DNA of 64,000 nt from Myroides guanonis (GTDB taxonomy: Bacteria; Bacteroidota; Bacteroidia; Flavobacteriales; Flavobacteriaceae), in assembly GCF_900114085.1 (NCBI RefSeq), contig NZ_FORU01000001.1, positions 248,206 to 312,205 on the forward strand, read 5' to 3'. The notes under the pieces are model-generated. The model did not search any database, was not told the DNA's origin, and saw only the letters and a list, made by a program, of their open reading frames with translations. Below are positions 18,352-27,778 of this stretch, in pieces (the first letter of the stretch is position 1; each line of letters starts with the position of its first letter). The position numbers were made by a program, and so were the translations under genes.

Positions 18352-21194
18352 ATCTCTTTATTTTTTTGGTCTAGCTCCGCCTTTAGAAAGGGAGCAGTAT
18401 AACTTTTTTTATTCTTAGCAATTTCTTCAGGGGTTCCTTTGGCAACCAATTGACCTCCTTTAGAACCTCCTTCGTAACCAATATCAATAATATAGTCTGC
18501 TAGCTTAATAACATCTAAATTGTGTTCTATTATCAAAACAGTATTTCCTTTTTCAACTAAAGTCTGTATCACTTCCATCAAGACGCGTATATCTTCAAAA
18601 TGTAAACCTGTAGTAGGTTCATCTAAAATATAAAAAGTATTTCCAGTATCTTTTTTAGATAGTTCTGTTGCTAGCTTAATTCTTTGTGCCTCACCACCTG
18701 ACAAAGTGGTGCTTTGTTGTCCAAGTGTTATGTATCCTAAACCAACCTCGTCAATAGTTTTTAGCTTTCTATAAATTTTGGGAATACTTTCAAAAAAATC
18801 AACTCCCTCTTGTACAGTCATAGCTAATATGTCAGAGATAGATTTCCCTTTGTATCTAATTTCTAACGTTTCTCTGTTAAAACGTTTTCCTTGACAAGTT
18901 TCGCATTCAACATATACATCGGGTAAGAAACCCATTTCTATGGTTCTTACTCCTGAACCTTCACAAGTCTCACATCGTCCTCCTTTTACATTAAAACTAA
19001 AACGTCCTGGTTTATATCCTCTAATAGAAGCTTCAGTTGTCATGGCAAATAAGTTTCTAATATCAGAAAAAACTTCTGTATAGGTGGCTGGATTAGAACG
19101 TGGGGTTCTACCAATCGGACTTTGATCAATGGCTATTACTTTGTCTATATGTTCTAAACCTTTAATTTTTTTATAAGGATGTGGTTTTTGAACCGCATTA
19201 AAAAAATGTTCGTTCAAAATAGGGTATAGGGTACCGTTAATTAATGTAGATTTTCCGGATCCAGATACACCAGTTACACAAGTGAGAGTACCTAGTGGTA
19301 TATCTATACTAACGTTCTTTAAGTTGTTACCAGTAGCTCCTTCAAGACGTAAGGTTTTGCCATTACCTTTTCTACGCTCTATTGGTATTTCAATTTCTAA
19401 TTTACCGTTTAAGTATTGAGCAGTTAAGGTATTTTCTTTTAATAATTGTTCAGGAGTACCAGCACTGATAATTTGTCCTCCATTTTTACCAGCAAAAGGA
19501 CCGATATCTATTACATAATCTGCTCTAAGTATCATATCCTTATCATGCTCAACTACTAATATTGAGTTACCTATATCTCGGAGTTGTTCTAACGAGTGAA
19601 TTAATTTTTCATTGTCACGTTGATGTAATCCAATACTAGGTTCATCTAGAATATATAGTACACCAACTAACTGAGAACCAATTTGAGTTGCTAAACGAAT
19701 TCGCTGTGCTTCTCCACCAGAAAGGGTTCTTGAGCTACGATTAAGAGATAAATAATTTAATCCAACATTTAGTAAAAATGATAGACGTGTGCTAATTTCT
19801 TTTAATACTTCAGAAGCTATAGCAACCTGTTTCTCGGATAAATGCTTAGGTAATTCCTTAAACCATTCACTCAAGGTTTCTATGTCCATTTGGATTAACT
19901 CTCCAATATTCTTTTCACCAATTTTAAAATGTAATGCTTCTTTTTTTAAACGAGTTCCTTCGCAGTTTGGACAATTAATTTCATCCATAAATTCTTTCGC
20001 CCATCGTTTAATACTTGCAGTAGGACTCTCGTCATATTGATCTTTAATGAAGTTTGAAATTCCTTCAAAATCTATTTTGTAATTTTTGGTAATTCCAGCT
20101 ACTTTTGAAACAACAGAAAAGCTTTCCTTTCCGCCATAGAGTATAATATCCATAGCCTCTTTAGGAATGTCTTTAATAGGAGTAGAGAGTGTGAAATCAT
20201 ACTTTTGTGCAATGATTTCCAACTGACTGAAAATCCAAGATTTTTTTTCTGTACCAATTGGAGCAAAACCTCCATTCTTTATAGATAAAGAGGGATTTGG
20301 TATAATTTTTTGCAGGTTAATCTCATTGATTATTCCTAATCCATTACATACATCACAAGCTCCTTTAGGAGAGTTGAATGAGAAATTATTTGGTTCTGGT
20401 TTTGCATAAGAGATACCGGTAGAAGGACACATCAAATGACGACTAAAGAAACGTGCAGTCTGATTTTCATGTTCTAAAACCATGATTATGTCATCACCAT
20501 GATACATGGCTGTTTTAATACTTTCTGTTAAACGTTGTTTTGTGCTTTCCTCTTGGTCAATTGCCAAACGGTCTATTACAATTTCTATATCATGTGTTTT
20601 GTATCGGTCTACTTTCATTCCACGTTCTAAATCCAACATCTCTCCATCAACACGAACTTTAACAAAACCCTGTTTTGCAATTTGTTCAAACAGTTCTCGA
20701 TAATGTCCTTTACGAGATCTAATCACTGGAGCTAATATGGAAATTCGTTTACCTTGAAAGTCTTCAGTAATAAGTTGTAAAATTTGTTCATCAGAATAGC
20801 TGACCATTTTTTCTCCAGTTTCATAACTGTAAGCATCAGCTGCACGTGCGTATAACAAACGCAAGAAATCATATATTTCTGTTATGGTACCGACGGTAGA
20901 ACGAGGACTTTTATTTGTAGTTTTCTGTTCAATAGCAATTACAGGAGATAATCCATCAATTTTATCAACATCTGGACGTTCCAAGCCCCCTAAAAACTGT
21001 CTAGCATAAGCGGAAAAAGTTTCAATGTATCTTCTTTGACCTTCTGCGTAAATAGTATCAAAAGCTAAAGATGATTTACCTGAACCTGACAAGCCTGTTA
21101 TTACAACAAGTTTTTCACGTGGGATTACCACATCAATATTTTTTAAATTGTGTACTCTAGCACCTAAAACCTCAATTGTATCTTCTGTCTTCAA
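18348..21194 (-). CDS. uvrA: UvrA excinuclease ATPase, copy 1
   Basis: UvrA recognises bulky DNA lesions and loads UvrB in nucleotide excision repair. The 948-residue protein has both ABC ATPase modules: Walker [10 protein letters not shown] at 34-42 and GVSGSGKST at about 641, with signatures [12 protein letters not shown] and [12 protein letters not shown]. The second zinc module is intact (CETCEGSG and CETCQGKRF). The first begins CPSTG, with the second cysteine of its first CxxC pair missing. A second full-length UvrA lies at 31554. The gene overlaps the LOG gene and has a TATCTTTG box at 21217-21224. Confidence 0.95.
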   Translation of the reverse strand: MKTEDTIEVLGARVHNLKNIDVVIPREKLVVITGLSGSGKSSLAFDTIYAEGQRRYIETFSAYARQFLGGLERPDVDKIDGLSPVIAIEQKTTNKSPRSTVGTITEIYDFLRLLYARAADAYSYETGEKMVSYSDEQILQLITEDFQGKRISILAPVIRSRKGHYRELFEQIAKQGFVKVRVDGEMLDLERGMKVDRYKTHDIEIVIDRLAIDQEESTKQRLTESIKTAMYHGDDIIMVLEHENQTARFFSRHLMCPSTGISYAKPEPNNFSFNSPKGACDVCNGLGIINEINLQKIIPNPSLSIKNGGFAPIGTEKKSWIFSQLEIIAQKYDFTLSTPIKDIPKEAMDIILYGGKESFSVVSKVAGITKNYKIDFEGISNFIKDQYDESPTASIKRWAKEFMDEINCPNCEGTRLKKEALHFKIGEKNIGELIQMDIETLSEWFKELPKHLSEKQVAIASEVLKEISTRLSFLLNVGLNYLSLNRSSRTLSGGEAQRIRLATQIGSQLVGVLYILDEPSIGLHQRDNEKLIHSLEQLRDIGNSILVVEHDKDMILRADYVIDIGPFAGKNGGQIISAGTPEQLLKENTLTAQYLNGKLEIEIPIERRKGNGKTLRLEGATGNNLKNVSIDIPLGTLTCVTGVSGSGKSTLINGTLYPILNEHFFNAVQKPHPYKKIKGLEHIDKVIAIDQSPIGRTPRSNPATYTEVFSDIRNLFAMTTEASIRGYKPGRFSFNVKGGRCETCEGSGVRTIEMGFLPDVYVECETCQGKRFNRETLEIRYKGKSISDILAMTVQEGVDFFESIPKIYRKLKTIDEVGLGYITLGQQSTTLSGGEAQRIKLATELSKKDTGNTFYILDEPTTGLHFEDIRVLMEVIQTLVEKGNTVLIIEHNLDVIKLADYIIDIGYEGGSKGGQLVAKGTPEEIAKNKKSYTAPFLKAELDQKNKEI

Positions 21195-21216
21195 CCTAAT
21201 TTGTTTTGAGAATCAC

Positions 21217-21224
21217 CAAAGATA
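21217..21224 (-). promoter_or_regulatory. candidate -7 box for uvrA copy 1
   Basis: CAAAGATA reads TATCTTTG on the minus strand, an exact TAnnTTTG match about 23 nt upstream of the ATG. No -33 element is obvious. Confidence 0.4.
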
Positions 21225-21471
21225 CTGTTTTTCTATAGTTTTTTGAAGCCTAAGCTCTTAAGAAATAGATAATTTTAAACTCTATCTTGCTATTTAAAAG
21301 GACTTAAGAGTATTGTGTGTTTTGCGTATATTAGAGTTAATATTATAACATTTAATTAGTATTTATAATTTCAATTTGAATAGCAGAGGGATACGAATAT
21401 GATTGAGTGGAGGAAAATCTGATTTACATTGTGCTTTAAAAAGAATATTTCAAAAAGTGTATAATAAAACG

Positions 21472-21511
21472 TTCCTAGTAAGTTTATAATAGACTATAGA
21501 CTTACTAGGAA
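21472..21511 (-). terminator. long hairpin downstream of hutG
   Basis: TTCCTAGTAAGT (21472-21483) and ACTTACTAGGAA (21500-21511) pair perfectly. The stem extends inward through a U-G pair and TATA/TATA to about 17 bp with a 6-nt loop. On the minus strand it is followed by CGTTTTATTATAC. It lies about 100 nt after the hutG stop. Confidence 0.5.
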
Positions 21512-21610
21512 TATATTAAAGTAGAAGTTATTTATAGAGTGAGAGTTCTTCCTTCTAAAATAGAAGCTCAATAATTGAATTGCTTGAGAAGTAAGGAGTT
21601 TTTTTCAATA

Positions 21611-22651
21611 CTATATGATTTTCTCAGAGTTAGCTTTGATGAAATCTGTAACCAAATATGAGATGAATTTTCCAATTAAATTAGGGTTTTTATCAGAGTC
21701 TAAGCTCGGTGCTCCTTCACAAATATGCAGGTACGCTGCGTTTCTAGATTTTGCGAAGAAATAAATGAATTGACGTAATTGTTCTGCTGAAAATCCAGTA
21801 GGTGTTATTGCGCTACTTGCAATTAATGGAATAGCATCTAAATCGATTTCAATACCAAAAGCATTGTTGTCTACATGTTTTTGAGCGGTTATTAGCTCTG
21901 TTTCAAAAGATTTCTCTTTCCTAACTTGCATTTGTTCATAGGTGTTGAATTTTACCTGATCTTGCTTTTCTTTCATGCTGCTAAAGACACTTTTAGACGT
22001 GTAGTTCTCATGTAATCCGAAGATAAAGTAGTTTTTTAAAAAACCTTCTTCCAATGCGTAAGAAAATCCATTCCCACTATGTCTTCCTTCTAGAGCTCTG
22101 AAATCTGTATGTGCATCAAAATTGATTGCATTTATACACTTACCTTTACCTAAAGCTGTTCCTTTGATATTACCGTAGGAATTATTATGACCTCCTCCAA
22201 TTATGATTGGTATTTTTTTTGCTTTTACAATAATGCTGATAGTATGTGCTACTTCTTTGTCAATGCGGTCAACAAGTTCGAACATTTTTTTCTTGTCTTC
22301 CTTGTTGTCTATATTTAAATTAGCAACTTCTTCTAGTTCTTTTTCGAAATCTAAATGGCCGATTAGTGTAATACGGTGAGCTTTACAAAAACGGTTATGT
22401 TGAATATTTAAAAAGCTTTTTATAAAACTACTCCAAGCTCCAGCAGCTCCAGCTCTACCCATGTTTGCTCTTACTCCAATATCTTCAGGGATTCCAAGTA
22501 TAGCATATTTAGAATCTTGTTTAGTTAGTTCTTTTGCCCATTCCTCTGTTTGTTCTAAAATCTGAAGACGTTCTCCAAATTTGATTTCTCCACTTCGAAA
22601 GCTTGTGTTTCTAGATATATCTAAAGCTGAAAATAATTTTAGATGTGCCAT
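21611..22651 (-). CDS. hutG: formimidoylglutamase (arginase/agmatinase superfamily)
   Basis: The 346-residue protein is a ureohydrolase-fold enzyme with binuclear Mn ligands visible: GGGHN, the DAHTD motif in NFDAHTDFRALEGRHSG, and a final acidic pair in EIDLDAIPL. The HutG role (N-formimidoyl-L-glutamate to glutamate plus formamide) is inferred from the neighbouring imidazolonepropionase, which makes the substrate. Arginase or agmatinase activity is the alternative. It lies 129 nt downstream of hutI on the same strand, with a hairpin between them. Confidence 0.85.
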   Translation of the reverse strand: MAHLKLFSALDISRNTSFRSGEIKFGERLQILEQTEEWAKELTKQDSKYAILGIPEDIGVRANMGRAGAAGAWSSFIKSFLNIQHNRFCKAHRITLIGHLDFEKELEEVANLNIDNKEDKKKMFELVDRIDKEVAHTISIIVKAKKIPIIIGGGHNNSYGNIKGTALGKGKCINAINFDAHTDFRALEGRHSGNGFSYALEEGFLKNYFIFGLHENYTSKSVFSSMKEKQDQVKFNTYEQMQVRKEKSFETELITAQKHVDNNAFGIEIDLDAIPLIASSAITPTGFSAEQLRQFIYFFAKSRNAAYLHICEGAPSLDSDKNPNLIGKFISYLVTDFIKANSEKII

Positions 22652-22714
22652 ATACTAAAGTACTTAAATGTTCGTTAATTAGGTAGTTAGGTTTGAATTT
22701 TTTAATTGAATTAG

Positions 22715-22744
22715 GGCAAAGCTTTGATTTTTCAAGGCTTTGCC
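22715..22744 (-). other. hairpin between hutI and hutG
   Basis: GGCAAAGCTTTGA and TCAAGGCTTTGCC pair with a single mismatch around a 4-nt loop. There is no T run on either strand, so it may be an attenuating or mRNA-processing structure rather than a full terminator. Confidence 0.35.
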
Positions 22745-22780
22745 AACTTTCATTTTATGAAGTTCGTTATTTAAAAGATA

Positions 22781-24016
22781 TTATATGAGTTTTCCTTTTA
22801 AAATTACCTGGTCTATTAAATTACTTCCAAAAGCGTAAGGAATTTCATAGAAAGAGTTTAGGGGTTTTGTGATAATAATACTTGCTTTTTTTCCAATAGT
22901 AATACTTCCGTATTCTTTTTCTAACCCCATTGCATAAGCACCATTAATGGTTGCTGCATTTATAGCCTCTTCTGGTGTCATTCGCATTTTTATACATGAA
23001 GTTGCAACTACAAAATTCATGTTTCCAGAAGGAGTCGTTCCGGGATTGAAGTCCGAAGCGACTGCTAAAGGTAAACCTGCGTCTATCATCTTTCTTGCTG
23101 GTGTGTATGGAATTGAAATAAAGTAGGAGCATGTTGGAAGTGCAACTGGCATGGTTTTACTATCTTTTAATACTTCAATATCCTCATCAGTAACAATTTC
23201 TAAATGATCTACTGACAAAGCTCCATGGTCCACACATGCTTTAATTCCACCAATGGCAGTAAATTGATTTACATGTATTTTAGCCACTAATCCGTGGTCC
23301 TTTCCTGCTTTCATTATTCTAGATGTTTCTTCAACAGAGAAGTAACCTGTTTCTAAAAACGCATCAACATATTCAGCTAAACCTTCTTTTGCTATTGTGG
23401 GTATCATTTCATTTACTAATAAGTCTATATACCCTTCATGATTATCCTTGTATTCTAATGGAAAAGCGTGTGCTCCTAAGAAAGTCGACTTAATTTCAAT
23501 AGGGTATTTTGAAGCAAGCTTTTTGATAACGCGCAACATTTTTAATTCGGCTTCTAAAGTTAGACCATAACCTGATTTTATTTCAACTGCTCCAGTACCT
23601 TGAATCATGACTTCCTCTAATCGTACTTTTGATTGAGTATACAGCTCTTCTTCTGTACATTCTTGAAGTTTTTTTGCAGAATTTAGAATTCCTCCACCGC
23701 GATTGAATATCTCTTCGTAAGAAAGGCCGTTAATACGGTCTACAAATTCTAATTCTCTATTCCCTGCATAAACAATGTGAGTGTGACTATCCACCCATGT
23801 TGGTAAGACAGTTTTACCTGTTGCATCGATTACTTGATCTGCACTGATATGTGGACAATTATCCATAGTGCCGAAATCTGCAATTATATCATTTTCTATT
23901 AATAAATAAGCTTTGTCTATTTTTGGTAATTCTTTCATTTCAACACCTGCCACCAAATCTATTTGGTTTTCACGTACTTGTAATAATTCTTTTATATTGA
24001 TTATTAAAATTTTCAT
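22781..24016 (-). CDS. hutI: imidazolonepropionase
   Basis: HutI hydrolyses 4-imidazolone-5-propanoate to N-formimidoyl-L-glutamate, the third step of histidine degradation. The 411-residue amidohydrolase has the metal motif DSHTHIVYAG, a second histidine in HVNQFTAIGG, SVDHLE, and the catalytic aspartate region VASDFNPGT. Length and order fit the family. No hutH or hutU is in the window, so the pathway genes are dispersed. Confidence 0.94.
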   Translation of the reverse strand: MKILIINIKELLQVRENQIDLVAGVEMKELPKIDKAYLLIENDIIADFGTMDNCPHISADQVIDATGKTVLPTWVDSHTHIVYAGNRELEFVDRINGLSYEEIFNRGGGILNSAKKLQECTEEELYTQSKVRLEEVMIQGTGAVEIKSGYGLTLEAELKMLRVIKKLASKYPIEIKSTFLGAHAFPLEYKDNHEGYIDLLVNEMIPTIAKEGLAEYVDAFLETGYFSVEETSRIMKAGKDHGLVAKIHVNQFTAIGGIKACVDHGALSVDHLEIVTDEDIEVLKDSKTMPVALPTCSYFISIPYTPARKMIDAGLPLAVASDFNPGTTPSGNMNFVVATSCIKMRMTPEEAINAATINGAYAMGLEKEYGSITIGKKASIIITKPLNSFYEIPYAFGSNLIDQVILKGKLI

Positions 24017-24096
24017 ATTAAAGGCTTTATTTTTTGTAAAAATAGAATGGAATTTTAAAAACTCCTATCTTTAGTACAAATTTAAGTTTAAAAATA

Positions 24097-25176
24097 GTGA
24101 GACGAGTTAAATATAATAAAAAGAGGACACTACAACCGAACTATTTAGAATATTCTGGAGAATATTCACATGTACCTATTTCCATGCAGCTCTTTGTTTA
24201 TGATGAAGATTCTGTGCAAGAGTATACCGACTTAACTCTTTTTGAGATGGAAAAGGTTTTTAATGAGTCAAAACCTAATACTGTTAAATGGTTTAATCTT
24301 CATGGATTACATGATGTTGCTTTACTTATTGAAATTGGACAGTTCTTCCAAATTGAAAACTACTTAATGGCGGAAATTCTTAACTTTTCTAGACGAAGTA
24401 GAATGGAGGAGCTTGACGAGGTACTTTTCTTTAGTGTGAAGTCTATTCATACTATTGATGAGAACTCTAGTATAGATATTGAGCAATTAAGTTTCATTCT
24501 AAAAGATAATGTTTTGCTATCTTTTCAAGAGAAAAAAGGAAATTTATTTACGATTGTTCGTGAGCGTATTAGGACTAAAGTTGGGAATCTTAGAAGGAAA
24601 AATAGTGGTTACTTACTATTTGCGTTGCTTGAATCAGTAATGGAAAACTTTTTTATTAATATGGATAGTCTCGAAGATGAAATTGAAATGGTACTTATAG
24701 AGTCAAGAATAACGTATAGGCCAAATACATTAGTGATTATTGAGCGAGACTCCGAACAACTCAATGCAATAAAACGAGCTATACTCCCTTTGAGAGATGT
24801 TTTACATAATTTAAAAAATCAAGAAGATGTAAGAACTATTTCTCTAATTGGCAAAAATAATATTCTTTATTACTCTAGACTTCATTATCGCGCTTTGGAA
24901 GTATTAGACCAAGTTGAGTATAATCTTACTAAACTCGATAGTGCTACAAATTATTACTTTTCAGCGCAAAATCATCGAATGAATCAGATTATGAAAGTTC
25001 TTACAATAGTTTCCGTAATCTTTATGCCTCTAACATTTATTGTAGGTGTTTATGGAATGAATTTTGAAAATATGCCAGAACTGCGTTCGGAAAACGGATA
25101 TTTCATCACTTTAAGTGCAATGTTTTTCTTGGTTTTATTGATGGTTGTTTATTTCAAATGGAAGAAGTGGTTTTAA
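24097..25176 (+). CDS. corA: CorA-family Mg2+/divalent cation transporter
   Basis: The 359-residue inner-membrane protein has a cytoplasmic alpha/beta domain, a long helix (about 230-295), and two C-terminal transmembrane helices bracketing the pore-mouth signature YGMNFENMPE (GMN motif). The C-terminus is basic (KWKKWF). The start codon is GTG at 24097, giving MRRVKYNKKRT, which matches the basic N-terminus usual in flavobacterial CorA proteins; the next ATG, at codon 30, would remove that conserved stretch. It probably takes up Mg2+ or Co2+. Confidence 0.93.
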   Translation: MRRVKYNKKRTLQPNYLEYSGEYSHVPISMQLFVYDEDSVQEYTDLTLFEMEKVFNESKPNTVKWFNLHGLHDVALLIEIGQFFQIENYLMAEILNFSRRSRMEELDEVLFFSVKSIHTIDENSSIDIEQLSFILKDNVLLSFQEKKGNLFTIVRERIRTKVGNLRRKNSGYLLFALLESVMENFFINMDSLEDEIEMVLIESRITYRPNTLVIIERDSEQLNAIKRAILPLRDVLHNLKNQEDVRTISLIGKNNILYYSRLHYRALEVLDQVEYNLTKLDSATNYYFSAQNHRMNQIMKVLTIVSVIFMPLTFIVGVYGMNFENMPELRSENGYFITLSAMFFLVLLMVVYFKWKKWF

Positions 25177-25243
25177 TTTTATAAAGATTTAAAAATTGAA
25201 TCTGTTTCATTCATTTTGATGATAGATAATAATGTTTGAATGA

Positions 25244-25429
25244 TCACTTATTGCTTTGTTGTTCTTTAGCAGCTTTTCTAAGAGAATAAATTAAGTAAGC
25301 AATAAAAATTACAAATGTAATATAAGAGAAACCATTGATACTCAAAGACCAGATATAATCGGTATTGAAATTAAAAATACCATAAACTAGACCTAATAAA
25401 ACTATGTAGGTAATAATTTTTTCTTTCAT
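25244..25429 (-). CDS. small two-helix membrane protein downstream of hemN
   Basis: The 61-residue product has two hydrophobic segments (about 5-20 and 33-50) and a basic, Gln-rich tail (RKAAKEQQSNK). It begins 11 nt after the hemN stop on the same strand, which supports it being a real gene in the hemN operon. I do not recognise a family and cannot assign a function. A role in the membrane side of anaerobic or haem metabolism would be only guilt by association. Confidence 0.6.
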   Translation of the reverse strand: MKEKIITYIVLLGLVYGIFNFNTDYIWSLSINGFSYITFVIFIAYLIYSLRKAAKEQQSNK

Positions 25430-25440
25430 TTTTCATTAGA

Positions 25441-26802
25441 TTAAATTGTCATTGAAAATAATTGTCTATCAGGTTTTTCTCTTTGTAATCTTAAGTCAAA
25501 AGCCATGCATATATTTCTTAAAAAAGGATGACCTTTAGTACGAATATGAATTGTATCTTTATCAATGTAAATAAGTTCATCTTTCTCAAATTCTTTAAGA
25601 TTCTCAAGAATATTCTTTATATCTAAAATTTCAGAAGAGAAATCAATCTTAGTGATTCCTGTACACATCAAATTTAAAATATGTTTTCTGATTAAAAGGT
25701 CTTCATTTGTTAAAATATGTCCTTTTATTATTGGTATTTGGTTTTTGTTTAAAAGTTCATAATAGGTCTCTATTTTTTTTTCGTTTTGTGCAAATGAGGT
25801 CCAACTATCACTAATAGAGGAAACTCCTAAACCAACCAATAATTGTGTCTTTGAAGCTGTATATCCCATAAAGTTTCTGTGAAGTTTTTTTTGTAACAGA
25901 GACTTATACAACATATCAGTCTTTAAGGAAAAATGGTCCATACCAATTTCTAGGTAGCCATATTTTTCGAGCAAATTTTTACCTAATTCATAAAGAGATC
26001 TTTTTTCCTCATCTTTAGGTAAGTCCGAATCTTTGAATCCTCTTTGACCAACACCTTTAATCCAAGGAACATGTGCATAACTATAAAATGCTAATCGGTC
26101 AGGTGATAAGGATTTTGTTTTCTCAATAGTATCAATTATATGTTGTGATTTTTGAAAAGGAAGACCGAAAATAAGATCATGTGATATAGATGTATAACCA
26201 ATTTCTTTGGCCCAAAGAGTTACTTTAGCAACATTGTGAAAACTTTGAATACGATTAATCGCAATTTGAATTTTTGGACTATAGTCTTGAACTCCAAAAC
26301 TAACGCGTCTAAAACCTAAATCAAATAAACATTTTAAGTGGGCTTTAGTCGTATTGTTTGGATGCCCTTCAAAACTAAATTCACAAGGTTCAACTTTTTC
26401 AGAAGTACTGAGTATACCATTAATTAATCTTTCCAAGCTTTCAGTAGAAAAAAAGGTGGGTGTTCCTCCTCCAAGGTGAAGCTCTTTTATTTTTGGTTTC
26501 TTTTGAAATAATTCACAATATAAACTCCATTCTTTTAAAACTGCATCTACGTAAGGCGATTCAACAGAATGCCTTTTTGTAATTCGTTTATGACAACCAC
26601 AAAAAGTACATAAATTTTCGCAAAATGGTAAATGTATATATAAACTAATACCTTCACTTTCGTTGGACTCTAAAAATGTTTTCTTGCAATTTTTTAACCA
26701 AAGATCTTTGTTGAAGCTACCAATATCCCAATATGGAACTGTTGGATAGCTAGTATAACGAGGCCCAGGAACATTGTATTTTTGAATCTTTGAAATACTC
26801 AT
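25441..26802 (-). CDS. hemN: oxygen-independent coproporphyrinogen III oxidase
   Basis: HemN is a radical-SAM enzyme that decarboxylates two propionate chains of coproporphyrinogen III in haem synthesis without oxygen. The 453-residue protein has the HemN cluster motif CENLCTFCGC (C61, C65, C68, with the extra C70 typical of true HemN) and the SAM-binding GGGTP. The C-terminal HemN domain is present. Full HemN length argues against the shorter HemW-type haem chaperone. An FNR-like palindrome lies in the upstream divergent intergenic region. Confidence 0.93.
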   Translation of the reverse strand: MSISKIQKYNVPGPRYTSYPTVPYWDIGSFNKDLWLKNCKKTFLESNESEGISLYIHLPFCENLCTFCGCHKRITKRHSVESPYVDAVLKEWSLYCELFQKKPKIKELHLGGGTPTFFSTESLERLINGILSTSEKVEPCEFSFEGHPNNTTKAHLKCLFDLGFRRVSFGVQDYSPKIQIAINRIQSFHNVAKVTLWAKEIGYTSISHDLIFGLPFQKSQHIIDTIEKTKSLSPDRLAFYSYAHVPWIKGVGQRGFKDSDLPKDEEKRSLYELGKNLLEKYGYLEIGMDHFSLKTDMLYKSLLQKKLHRNFMGYTASKTQLLVGLGVSSISDSWTSFAQNEKKIETYYELLNKNQIPIIKGHILTNEDLLIRKHILNLMCTGITKIDFSSEILDIKNILENLKEFEKDELIYIDKDTIHIRTKGHPFLRNICMAFDLRLQREKPDRQLFSMTI

Positions 26803-26849
26803 TATTGAATGGTTTTTTACAAAATTATAAATTGATTATGACTTGTGAG

Positions 26850-26863
26850 ATGATAAATATCAT
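26850..26863. promoter_or_regulatory. FNR/CRP-like palindromic operator between hemN and rhodanese
   Basis: ATGATAAATATCAT contains TGAT-N4-ATCA, the core of the FNR box TTGAT-N4-ATCAA. It is centred 54 nt upstream of hemN and 41 nt upstream of the divergent rhodanese start. hemN is a common FNR-type target in other bacteria, so oxygen control is plausible. Confidence 0.45.
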
Positions 26864-26897
26864 GTGATAATTTGTATATTTCGAAAAAATAAGAGAA

Positions 26898-27272
26898 ATG
26901 ATAAAATATGTTCTAAGTGGGGTTATAAGTTTATTAACCTTGACATCTTATTGTCAAGATAAGAAAGACCATTTGTTGAATGCAATATCTTTTGGAAAAC
27001 AATTAGATACTATTCATGGGCAATTGATTGATGTAAGAACAATTGGAGAATTTAATCAAGGAACTATAAGTGGAGCAAAAAACATTGATTTCATGGAATC
27101 AAATTTTGTAAAGGAGATTTCAAAACTTGATAAAAATAAACCTTTGTATATTTTTTGCAAATCGGGTGGACGTAGTGCAAAAGCATATGAATTATTGAAG
27201 GAGGAAGGGTTTGAAAATGTATATGAGTTAGAAGGAGGATTTAATGCATGGAAAGAGGTTCAAGCAAATTAA
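26898..27272 (+). CDS. exported rhodanese-like domain protein
   Basis: The 124-residue protein has an N-terminal signal peptide (VLSGVISLLTLTSYCQ) followed by a single rhodanese domain. The active-site cysteine sits in IFCKSGGRS and the fold ends with EGGFNAWKE. Single-domain periplasmic rhodaneses handle sulfane sulfur or redox signals. Cysteine 18 could be a lipobox residue (TSYC), so lipidation is possible. The gene is divergent from hemN and may share its palindromic operator. Confidence 0.86.
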   Translation: MIKYVLSGVISLLTLTSYCQDKKDHLLNAISFGKQLDTIHGQLIDVRTIGEFNQGTISGAKNIDFMESNFVKEISKLDKNKPLYIFCKSGGRSAKAYELLKEEGFENVYELEGGFNAWKEVQAN

Positions 27273-27378
27273 TTAGTTTGCCTAATCAGCTTTAAATGTA
27301 AGGGGATTTTATATAATATTTATGAATTCACATTTATAGATATTTGAATTAATTGTTATTTTTGAAAAAAAATATAGT

Positions 27379-27651
27379 ATGGACACAGCATCTTTCGGAG
27401 GTTTTTTAAGGACACTACTAATAATTGTATTGTGTTATTATGCTTTTAAGTTTGCAATGCGTTATTTATTTCCATTGTTTATTTATAAAGTTGCTAAAAA
27501 AGCCGAACAAAATTTTCAACAGAAACAACAGAATTATCGAGAACAACAAAATACTGCTCAAGAAACAAAATCCTCTAACCATTTTGAAAGTGGAGGGATG
27601 AGAGAGAAGAAAAAAGTAGGTGAGTATATCGAGTTTGAGGAATTGGATTAA
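27379..27651 (+). CDS. DUF4834 family membrane protein
   Basis: A 90-residue protein with one transmembrane helix (about 9-36), then a Gln/Lys-rich stretch and a conserved acidic tail VGEYIEFEELD, the layout of DUF4834 proteins found upstream of YfhO genes in Flavobacteriia. Function is unknown. A TATTTTTG box lies 15-22 nt upstream. It is separated from the YfhO gene by a strong terminator. Confidence 0.8.
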   Translation: MDTASFGGFLRTLLIIVLCYYAFKFAMRYLFPLFIYKVAKKAEQNFQQKQQNYREQQNTAQETKSSNHFESGGMREKKKVGEYIEFEELD

Positions 27652-27686
27652 AAAAAAGCCTTATGCATTGCATAAGGCTTTTTTTT
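27651..27686 (+). terminator. Rho-independent terminator after DUF4834 gene
   Basis: AAAAAAGCCTTATGC (27652-27666) and GCATAAGGCTTTTTT (27670-27684) form a perfect stem with loop ATT. The hairpin starts at the last base of the stop codon. Confidence 0.95.
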
Positions 27687-27778
27687 ATACTCCATTTTCT
27701 AGTTAAAGCTTTGCTGTTTCCTAGTTTATATTCTTATTTTAGCATCTTGTTTGAAATTTAGAATCAGCAATTGATATT

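Larger units (their letters stand above)
21195..21610. other. intergenic region between uvrA and hutG
   Basis: No ORF is credible in these 416 nt. The region holds the candidate uvrA promoter (21217-21224), an 8-bp inverted repeat CTCTTAAG...CTTAAGAG spanning about 21252-21308, and a long hairpin at 21472-21511 that probably ends the hutI-hutG transcript. Confidence 0.6.
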
